Positions 1-6,939 of a stretch of 6,939 bases of DNA are shown here, piece after piece; the stretch's first letter is position 1, and every line of letters begins with the position of its first letter. The notes under the pieces are model-generated. The model was not told the DNA's origin and searched no databases. It saw nothing but the letters and a program-made list of their open reading frames with translations. Made by a program: the position numbers and the translations under genes. The DNA comes from Planctomycetota bacterium (GTDB lineage Bacteria; Planctomycetota; UBA1135; GCA-002686595), in contig JAQBVH010000169.1 in the NCBI GenBank assembly GCA_027623615.1, positions 1 to 6,939 on the forward strand, given 5' to 3'.

Positions 1-2334
<2,334 letters not shown>

Positions 2335-2335
<1 letters not shown>

Positions 2336-2916
2336 TAGCGGCGCTCCCTGATGGGCACGCCGTCGTAGTCGAAGTCCTGCACGCCGCCGCGGGCGTACTG
2401 CTCGATCTTGCGGTGCACGTCGAGGAAGCCGTCGCGCGCCTTCTTGTACCGATTGGCCTCGGCGGGGGGCGAGGTGATGGACCAGCTGGGGTTGTAGTTC
2501 CAGTGGGACGCGTTCCCGCCGACGATCATCTCGAGCCCCGACGTGAGGCCGCTCGACCTCGCCGTCTCCCGCGGCGCAGGGCCGCTCTGGGCGTGCTCGC
2601 GGAACCCTTCCTGATCGAGGCCGCTGATGAGCCCATCCATGACCTCGTCAGGCAAGATCTTGGTCCAGAGGTCAACGTCCTCGGAGGAGTGGTAGGCGGC
2701 CCGACGCAGGTCGGCGTTCTCACCCTTGATCCCCATCTTCACCAGGTAGCCGTCGTTGACGATCGTCAACCGCACCCCGGAGCGGTAATCCCGGAAGGTC
2801 ACGGAGACCGGCGAGGCGGCCGAGGTTCCGCGGGCGGAGCCGCCGGTGCTGGCGCAGCTCGGCAGCACGCCAAGGCAGCAATACAGGACCAGGCAAAGGA
2901 GGGGAAAACGCGTCAT
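2335..2916 (-). CDS. Predicted lipoprotein of unknown function, first gene of the overlapping kdsB-pyrG cluster
   Basis: I do not recognise this 193-residue protein. Residues 1-20 form a lipoprotein signal peptide: Thr2-Arg3, then a hydrophobic core (4-18), then the lipobox LPSC with acylated Cys21. A small-residue linker follows (22-37). The mature part starts with a predicted beta-rich stretch, VSVTFRDY...GVRLTIVNDGYLVKMG (38-62). A polar helical region with WTKILPDEVMDGLISGL (84-100) comes next, then Trp/Tyr/Asn-rich HWNYNPSWSI (138-147) and a charged helix (154-176). The C-terminus is DFDYDGVPIRERR. The DEVMDGLISGLDQEGF segment resembles small proteins that test an input against a threshold residue, but no known domain is clear. 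ATG 2916 was chosen over an in-frame TTG at 2958 because only the ATG puts a normal signal peptide at the N-terminus; its ribosome binding site is weak. The stop TAG overlaps the kdsB start by one base, so co-translation with kdsB and pyrG is likely. Location is inner or outer membrane; Ala22-Ser23 after the Cys does not suggest retention in the inner membrane by the E. coli Asp+2 rule. Confidence 0.8.
2344..2349 (-). promoter_or_regulatory. Ribosome binding site supporting the kdsB GTG start
   Basis: Reads AGGGAG on the minus strand, 8 bases before GTG 2335-2333 and inside the 3' end of the lipoprotein gene. The spacing equals that of the pyrG site. Apart from the shared base there is no gap between the two genes, so this motif decides for the GTG start and for translational coupling. 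Inferred from match and spacing. Confidence 0.65.
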
Positions 2917-3050
2917 GGTGGACCGTCCGAGCGGCCGGGTCGCGGTCCATGTGACCAACGAAACGACGGCATCGCCTCCGGACCGTCAAACCCTAACGGC
3001 GCGGCACCCGATCTTCAAGGCCGACCGACGCCAAGGGCGCGCCCGGGGCC
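2917..3050 (-). other. Intergenic gap between the glycosyltransferase and lipoprotein genes
   Basis: 134 bp without a gene. It contains a perfect 10-bp palindrome, GGGCGCGCCC, at 3035-3044, just after the glycosyltransferase stop. There is no T-run behind it, so it is not a convincing terminator. Weak sigma70-like hexamers (TTGAAG, then TAGGGT 17 bases on; also TTGACG) occur on the minus strand, without good -10 boxes. Whether the lipoprotein-kdsB-pyrG cluster has its own promoter here cannot be settled by eye. Confidence 0.35.
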
Positions 3051-5516
3051 TCAATCGGGGATCGCGCGCCCGTCGTCGGGAAGGGCCATGGAGGGGTGGA
3101 CCCGCAGGAAGAAGCGCCCCGCCTGGGTCAGGCCGTCCGCGCTCCAGCGCCAGCCGGCGAGTTCCTGGATGTCGGCCAGGTCTTCCCGGATCTCGGCCGG
3201 GTCGCCGACTCGCATGGGTTCCTCGTCACCGAAGCGCGCGCGCTCGAGCCGACCCGAGACCTGCTTGCTGCCGTCGGCCTCGACGTCGCGTAGGACTCCG
3301 CCGCACTCGTGGCCCTCGGCGAGTTCATTCCTGCAGTGGGAGCACTCCCAGTAGAAGGTCGCCATGTCGATCCACAGGAAGGCGGGCAGGTAGTCCCCGC
3401 GCCGGTAGGCGCCGCCCAGGGGCCGGAAGGGCTCGCGCCACCTGTCCCACCCGTCGGCGGCGATCACGAGGCGACTCTCGCGGATCAGGGTGCGCCCCTC
3501 CCAGGTGTTGGTCGGGATGACGCCCCAGGTCGGGCGCGCGTTCGAGACCCAGGAGTGCCGCTCGTCGTGGGAGGTCAGCCGCTCGACGAGCGAGTAGTCG
3601 GCCAGGCACGGCTTCTCGTTGTACCACCAGGTCGAGAGCCAGCCGTGGCCGTCCCCGTCCAGGGTCTCGTACGTGAAGCCGAGCATCCACATCTCCTCGC
3701 CGTGGGCCGGCTTGATCATGCGGATCGGCTCGGGCATGCCGAGCTCCCTCGAGAGGCGCTTGGCCGCATCCGCAGGCACGTCCTTCTGCCTGTCGAACAG
3801 CGTGCGCCGCTTCGGGTCGACGAACTCGTCCGCCTTGCGCTTCATCACGAGGACCGGTCCGAGGTCCTCGTACTCGCGGTCCCAGAAGACCGCCTCGAGC
3901 TGGAACCAGACGTTGACCACGTAGGCCAGTGACTCGTGTCCCTCCTGGGTCAGGATCGGCTGGTGTACGAGGAACCAGTCTTGCTCCTTGAGCACCGGGT
4001 AGACGTTGTTGCGCTGCTCGTCGCTCAGCCTCGCCCACGCGTCGATCTGGTGGCGCAGCTTGGTCAGCTCGAGGTCGGAGGAGGTGCGTAGGAAGATCGC
4101 CCAGTGGTAGGCGCTGGCGATGGCCGCGTCCTCCAGGTCGGGGTTGGCGTCCCGTTCCTCCGCGACGCGCGCCTCGACGTAATCGAGGGCTCGCCAGTAG
4201 CCGGCGAAGGCCTGCGTGTTGCGCGCGCGCTGGGCCTCGAGCCCCAGGTGGACGGAGGCGCCCAGGCCGAGGACGACCAGGGCCGGTCGCCAGAGCGCCG
4301 CGCCCCGTTGGCCGGCGATCCAGGCCAGCCCCCAACCCGCGATCGGTCCGAGGGCGGCGAGCAGGGGCAGGCAGAGCCGAAACTCCTTCGAGCCCTTCTG
4401 GTGCAGCAGCCAGACGAAGACGACCGTGGTCAACAGGATCATCGACGAGACCCAGGTGGCCTGCTTGACCGTCCGAACGAGCCCCGCGACCAGCCCGACC
4501 AGGATCGGGTAGACGAACAGCTGCGGCAGGTTGAGCAGGTACCAGCTCGCCGGCTGTATGGAGCGCAGGACGTAGTCCTTGTTCCAGCCCTCGGTGTCGG
4601 AGAAGCCGTAGTACCACTCGTACATGGCCTTGCCCTGCTCGACGAACCCGAGCTGGATCATGATCTTGCCGATCACGCCGAGCACGTTCTGGCCGAAGTA
4701 CCCGAGCAGGCTGCCGCCCCAGATCCCGTAGACCAGCTTGTCGAGCACGATCTGGAAGGCGACGCAAGTGCCGATCCCGACCACCATGCCGCCCAGGGCG
4801 GGGAGGATCTTCCGGCGGTCGCGCAGGATCGCGAGCCCGATCATGGTCGCCGAGAGTGGCGCTGTCTTGTAGGCCATCAGCAGGGCCAGCCCGATCAGCA
4901 GGCCCGACCGCCGGCCGGTTCGGAAGCTGTGCTGGGGTTCGAGCAGGGCATACAGGGCGAGCGCCACCCCCAGGGACCCCGCCACGTCCGCCAGGGGCGA
5001 GACGCTGTACTGCAGGAACACCGGGTTCACGCCGACCACGAACGCGGCCAGCAGGCCCGTCGTGCGTCCGCCGAGGCGCTGGCCGAGCCGCGCGCAGGCG
5101 AACACGAGCCCCAGGCCGAGGGTCATCTGGATCAGGCGCACGAACCAGACCAGGCTCGTGTGGTCCTCGATGCCCAGCCAGTGGAAGACGGCGAAGAAGG
5201 GCACGAGCAGGGCCGAGAAGCCGAAGGAGCGGATCTGGCTGGAGTCGATCACCTCCTCGGAGCGCACGAAGGCGTGGGCGCGCTCCATGTACTCGACCGA
5301 GTCCGCGAGCTGATAGCCCTCGAGCCCGTACCAGGTCCACAGCTGCAGGCCGAAGGCCAGCAGGAGGATCAAGCGTAGAACGGGGTCCATCAGATGCAGG
5401 GATGACTCCTGCTCCTGGTCGGCGACCTTGGGCGCAGCGGGCGCCTCGCGCGAGACGAAGGGCACGCGCTCTTCCTCCGGGCTCGGCTCACGGTCCAGGT
5501 AAGTCCCGTCCGACAT
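3051..5516 (-). CDS. GT-C membrane glycosyltransferase (GT22/GT39-like) with long C-terminal soluble domain
   Basis: An 821-residue polytopic membrane protein, likely transferring a sugar from a polyprenyl-phosphate donor to an acceptor on the outer face of the inner membrane. Residues 1-43 are a charged, Glu/Pro-rich cytoplasmic tail. About 11-13 membrane segments lie between 44 and 425. The first loop carries LADSVEYMERAHAF (70-83), matching the catalytic-acid loop of GT-C enzymes (Asp72, Glu75). NPVFLQYSVSPLADVAG (164-180) holds a second conserved-type Asp177. HQKGSKEFRLCLPLL (372-386) resembles the HKEFRF...P signature of GT22 (Alg9/PIG-B-like), with extra residues between His and Lys-Glu. 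Residues 430-545 (AIASAYHWAIFLRTSSDLEL, 465-484) resemble the post-membrane part of bacterial mannosyltransferase-like proteins. Residues 600-720 are beta-rich (TWEGRTLIRESRLV, 671-684), like the C-terminal beta-sandwich of some GT39 proteins. Cys725, Cys728, His736 and Cys738 could bind a metal. Donor and acceptor are unknown. Start ATG 5516 has only a weak ribosome binding site. It is co-directional with the lipoprotein-kdsB-pyrG cluster 134 bp downstream. Confidence 0.85.
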   Translation of the reverse strand: MSDGTYLDREPSPEEERVPFVSREAPAAPKVADQEQESSLHLMDPVLRLILLLAFGLQLWTWYGLEGYQLADSVEYMERAHAFVRSEEVIDSSQIRSFGFSALLVPFFAVFHWLGIEDHTSLVWFVRLIQMTLGLGLVFACARLGQRLGGRTTGLLAAFVVGVNPVFLQYSVSPLADVAGSLGVALALYALLEPQHSFRTGRRSGLLIGLALLMAYKTAPLSATMIGLAILRDRRKILPALGGMVVGIGTCVAFQIVLDKLVYGIWGGSLLGYFGQNVLGVIGKIMIQLGFVEQGKAMYEWYYGFSDTEGWNKDYVLRSIQPASWYLLNLPQLFVYPILVGLVAGLVRTVKQATWVSSMILLTTVVFVWLLHQKGSKEFRLCLPLLAALGPIAGWGLAWIAGQRGAALWRPALVVLGLGASVHLGLEAQRARNTQAFAGYWRALDYVEARVAEERDANPDLEDAAIASAYHWAIFLRTSSDLELTKLRHQIDAWARLSDEQRNNVYPVLKEQDWFLVHQPILTQEGHESLAYVVNVWFQLEAVFWDREYEDLGPVLVMKRKADEFVDPKRRTLFDRQKDVPADAAKRLSRELGMPEPIRMIKPAHGEEMWMLGFTYETLDGDGHGWLSTWWYNEKPCLADYSLVERLTSHDERHSWVSNARPTWGVIPTNTWEGRTLIRESRLVIAADGWDRWREPFRPLGGAYRRGDYLPAFLWIDMATFYWECSHCRNELAEGHECGGVLRDVEADGSKQVSGRLERARFGDEEPMRVGDPAEIREDLADIQELAGWRWSADGLTQAGRFFLRVHPSMALPDDGRAIPD

Positions 5517-5707
5517 GTCCCCAGGTTACCGGGGTGTTGCCGTGGGGGGCGAGCGAGAGCCGGGACGTGCAGGGAAGGCTGGGCCGTTTTGGGGCGGAAT
5601 CATTGAAGCGACCAGCCCCGGTCTCCATCCTCGACGGTCGGTAAGGGTGTGGGGGCGCACCCGCGATCGTCCCCAGGAGTCTGATCACGAGAAAGCCACG
5701 CGCGCGG
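5517..5707. promoter_or_regulatory. Divergent intergenic region between the glycosyltransferase and LysM genes
   Basis: 191 bp separate two genes read in opposite directions, so promoters for both must lie here or upstream within the coding sequences. I see no convincing sigma70 boxes. The best plus-strand candidate, TTGAAG at 5603-5608 with CATCCT 17 bases on, is weak. A small hairpin with 7-bp arms (GGGTGTG / CGCACCC, one G-T pair, GGGG loop) lies at 5645-5662. Its placement 45 bp before the LysM start would put it in that gene's leader, but no known RNA element is recognisable. The promoter role is inferred from gene layout only. Confidence 0.4.
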
Positions 5708-6502
5708 ATGGGCAAGGTCGAGAAGATCGTCGTTTTGAGCGTCCTGTTTGTGATCGTCCTGATCCTGGTCGTGTCCCTCGACACGGGCTCGGGAGGCAAG
5801 GACGTTCAGGCCGCCGACGGCAAGGACAAGCAGTCGCCGGCCAGCCGGGTGATCGACCCCGAGAACGGGGAGGTTGGTGACCGGGAGGACCCGGTCGTCC
5901 ACACGCCTGGCTCCGCTGGTCCGTCGACCGAGGAGGTCGCCTCGACCCGGGGCAATCCGGAGGATCCGGTCAGCGCTGGGGACACGGAGGGCGACCCCGA
6001 CAACACCGGCGGCCTCCTGCTGGCGATCAAGCGCGACAAGCCGGTCTACGAGGCGCCGGAGGCGCCCCTTCCGGAGTGGGACCTGATCACCCTGGGCGAG
6101 CTCGCCGACCACCTGTACGACGAGACGAACAAGGTCTACACGGCCAAGGCCGGGGACACCTTCGCGGCCCTGGCGAAGCGCTACTACGGCACCGAGAGCT
6201 ACGAACGCCTGCTGCGGCGCGCGAACGAGGGCTACGACGAGCCCACCCTCGGGCAGCAGATCCTCGTGCCGACCCAATCCGACGGCATGGCCAACGAGCC
6301 GATGGTCGAGGCACTGCCCCCCGTCCCGGAGGGCGCCTCGACCTACACTGCCCTCGACGGCGAGAGCCTCTGGATCATCAGCAAGAAGCTGTACGGCAAG
6401 GGCCACCTCTGGCCCCGCATCTGGGACGCCAACAAGGGCCACCGCCTGGACAACCCGGACTTCGTGCCCGAGGGCGTGACGCTGATCATCCCCGCGGAGT
6501 AG
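5708..6502 (+). CDS. Membrane-anchored protein with two LysM domains
   Basis: A 264-residue protein, probably attached to the inner membrane and binding peptidoglycan in the periplasm. Residues 1-6 (MGKVEK) are basic, then a single hydrophobic helix (7-23) serves as signal anchor; no cleavage site is obvious. Residues 25-105 are an acidic, Gly/Asp/Pro-rich disordered linker. LysM 1 spans about 142-188 (VYTAKAGDTFAALAKRYYG, 143-161, closing with GQQILVP). LysM 2 spans about 212-262 (TYTALDGESLWIISKKLYG, 212-230, WPRIWDANK, closing with GVTLIIPAE). Both keep the Y-x-GDT/GES-LxxIAxxxYG pattern and the W/Y-x-x-I/L-xxANxG second helix. LysM binds GlcNAc-containing glycans. There is no enzymatic domain, so it may be a scaffold, a tether or a cell-division or secretion accessory. 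The ATG has a poor ribosome binding site (GAGAAAG, about 13 bases upstream), and no better in-frame start exists. Divergent from the glycosyltransferase; followed by its own terminator. LysM assignment is firm, function open. Confidence 0.9.
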   Translation: MGKVEKIVVLSVLFVIVLILVVSLDTGSGGKDVQAADGKDKQSPASRVIDPENGEVGDREDPVVHTPGSAGPSTEEVASTRGNPEDPVSAGDTEGDPDNTGGLLLAIKRDKPVYEAPEAPLPEWDLITLGELADHLYDETNKVYTAKAGDTFAALAKRYYGTESYERLLRRANEGYDEPTLGQQILVPTQSDGMANEPMVEALPPVPEGASTYTALDGESLWIISKKLYGKGHLWPRIWDANKGHRLDNPDFVPEGVTLIIPAE

Positions 6503-6677
6503 CGCAAGGTCGCACCACGAGACCCGCCTACGCGTTTGCGTGGCGGGTCTTGTTCGTGTGGGAGGGCGCGTGGCGTCGGCTCTTGGGGGATGTTGGTTGA
6601 GGTCGGGCCCACCCTCGGCAACTTGACTTCGGGCGACCTTATGGCCTCCGCGACCCCAAGGGGGAGAGACGGTTCGG
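6503..6677. other. Non-coding stretch after the LysM gene
   Basis: Apart from the terminator at 6517-6553 I see no gene here. TTGACT at 6622-6627 could be a -35 box, but no -10 box lies at the right distance. An ATG-started 31-codon frame (6590-6685) has no coding character. The stretch probably carries the promoter and leader of the repeat gene to its right. Confidence 0.4.
6517..6553 (+). terminator. Hairpin terminator after the LysM gene
   Basis: An inverted repeat beginning 15 bp after the LysM stop. The left arm ACGAGACCCGCC(T)ACGC pairs with the right arm GCGTGGCGGGTCTTGT around a GTTT loop. That gives 16 pairs, with one bulged T (6529) and one G-T pair. A short T-containing tail (TTGTTCGTGTG) follows, weaker than a classical U-run. 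The stem is strong enough to stop transcription or protect the mRNA end. The pairing is seen directly; termination is inferred. Confidence 0.8.
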
Positions 6678-6695
6678 GTGGGTGAGACGGTTCGG
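6666..6695 (+). repeat. 12-bp direct repeat GAGACGGTTCGG, two copies at 18-bp spacing
   Basis: Identical copies at 6666-6677 and 6684-6695 with six unlike bases between them. The 18-bp spacing equals the unit length of the tandem repeat that begins about 120 bp further right, and both keep the same reading phase (ETVR in the frame that gives AEGEVQ). They may be a paired regulator-binding site just before a gene start, or the degenerate edge of the repeat array. Confidence 0.7.
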
Positions 6696-6939
6696 CGTCG
6701 CCGACGGTCCGGGGGTCTGACCAGAGGCTTGGAGGGCCAGGACACGGGGGGGGAACGGCTGCGGCGAGGCTGGGCGCGCAGGCGAGATGGAAGGCTCGAG
6801 GGGGAGGTGCCAGCCGAGGGCGAAGTGCAGGCCGAGGGCGAAGTGCAGGCCGAGGGCGAGGTGCAAGCCGAGGGCGAGGTGCAAGCCGAGGGCGAGGTGC
6901 AAGCCGAGGGAGAGGTGAAAGCCGAGGGCGAGGTGCAAG
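6678..6939 (+). CDS. Putative AEGEVQ hexapeptide-repeat protein, 5' end uncertain, 3' end outside window
   Basis: The plus frame through the terminal repeats is open from the TGA at 6624-6626 to the right edge. It has no ATG. The first usable start is GTG 6678, with AAGGGGGAG 11 bases upstream. From there the protein would be Arg/Gly-rich (VGETVRRRRR, then LEGQDTGGERLRRGWARRRDGRLEGEVP) and pass into seven AEGEVQ units (one AEGEVK). Changes between units are GAA/GAG, CAG/CAA, GGC/GGA and one Gln-to-Lys, so three of four are silent in this frame. The alternative plus frame from ATG 6787 is closed by TGA at 6916-6918. The opposite-strand mirror frame (CTSPSA) is equally silent, but a gene there would have to run on across the LysM gene. 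The basic stretch before the acidic repeats may not be real protein: a one-base change in the G5 run at 6800-6804 would join ATG 6787 to the repeat frame. Function unknown; the repeats would form a charged extended or helical linker. Confidence 0.4.
   Translation, partial: MGETVRRRRRSGGLTRGLEGQDTGGERLRRGWARRRDGRLEGEVPAEGEVQAEGEVQAEGEVQAEGEVQAEGEVQAEGEVKAEGEVQ
6813..6939 (+). repeat. 18-bp tandem repeat, seven units running off the right edge
   Basis: Units of GCCGAGGGCGAGGTGCAA start at 6813, 6831, 6849, 6867, 6885, 6903 and 6921, preceded by a half unit GAGGTGCCA (6804-6812). Units 1-2 carry GAA and CAG, units 3-5 and 7 are identical, and unit 6 has GGA and AAA. The array may continue beyond the window. 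Near-identity of neighbouring units points to recent expansion by slippage or recombination, so copy number may vary between strains. Confidence 0.95.

Noticed and set aside
2917..2958. Earlier TTG start for the lipoprotein
   Set aside because: It would put 14 polar residues before the signal peptide. ATG 2916 gives a standard lipoprotein signal with Cys at 21.
3035..3044. GGGCGCGCCC palindrome as terminator of the glycosyltransferase gene
   Set aside because: It has no loop worth the name and no T-run after it; such palindromes are frequent by chance at this GC content.
3325..5340. Long second minus-strand frame and long plus-strand frames within the glycosyltransferase gene
   Set aside because: They are Arg/Pro/Gly- or Ala/Glu/Gln-rich, as expected for out-of-frame reading of high-GC DNA. 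The frame at 3051-5516 has clear membrane segments and GT-C motifs.
5603..5631. TTGAAG ... CATCCT as promoter of the LysM gene
   Set aside because: Only about half of the -10 positions match; not distinguishable from background.
6590..6685. 31-codon ATG-started plus-strand frame
   Set aside because: Short, weak ribosome binding site, no domain, and it ends inside the direct-repeat region.
5600..6745. Long open minus-strand frame opposite the LysM gene that reaches the right-edge repeats (CTSPSA reading)
   Set aside because: It is the third-position mirror of the LysM gene, lacks stops because of GC content, and has no recognisable domain. It would fully overlap a well-supported gene.
6787..6918. 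ATG-started 43-residue frame through the tandem repeats (MEGSRGRCQPR...)
   Set aside because: Its repeats are Arg/Cys/Lys-rich with changes that alter amino acids, and it is closed by a TGA created inside repeat unit 6. The AEGEVQ frame stays open.

Overview
The window is high-GC DNA, with G or C at nearly every third codon position. It looks like a chromosomal segment of a Gram-negative (diderm) bacterium: kdsB implies Kdo-containing lipopolysaccharide, and there is a predicted lipoprotein and a polytopic GT-C glycosyltransferase. The phylum cannot be fixed from the sequence. The small membrane-anchored double-LysM protein and the long glycosyltransferase with a C-terminal soluble domain would suit Planctomycetota or a similar high-GC diderm group, but this is a guess. 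I see no mobile element, CRISPR array, tRNA or rRNA.

Minus strand, from 5516 down to the left edge: (1) an 821-residue GT-C membrane glycosyltransferase with a roughly 390-residue C-terminal soluble part (5516-3051); (2) a gap of 134 bp; (3) a 193-residue predicted lipoprotein of unknown function (2916-2335); (4) kdsB, CMP-Kdo synthetase (2335-1529, GTG start); (5) pyrG, CTP synthase (from 1532, cut by the left edge after 510 residues). Genes 3-5 overlap end to end: the lipoprotein TAG shares one base with the kdsB GTG, and the kdsB TGA overlaps the pyrG ATG as ATGA. Each downstream gene has a Shine-Dalgarno sequence 8 bases before its start. PyrG makes the CTP that KdsB uses to activate Kdo, so this is a metabolically coherent, probably co-translated envelope cluster. 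The lipoprotein's tight coupling to it suggests an envelope role that is not yet defined.

Plus strand, right part: divergent from the glycosyltransferase across 191 bp is a 264-residue protein with an N-terminal membrane anchor, an acidic linker and two LysM domains (5708-6502). A hairpin terminator follows at 6517-6553. The last 437 bp (6503-6939) hold that terminator, a 12-bp direct repeat at 18-bp spacing, two G-runs, and a run of seven 18-bp tandem repeats reaching the right edge. In the plus frame the repeats read as the acidic hexapeptide AEGEVQ. They probably belong to a new repeat protein whose start is ambiguous and whose end lies outside the window.

Most of the window is ordinary envelope and nucleotide metabolism. 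The parts most worth a second look are the hexapeptide-repeat gene at the right edge, the unknown lipoprotein locked into kdsB-pyrG, and the cysteine cluster in the glycosyltransferase's predicted extracytoplasmic tail.
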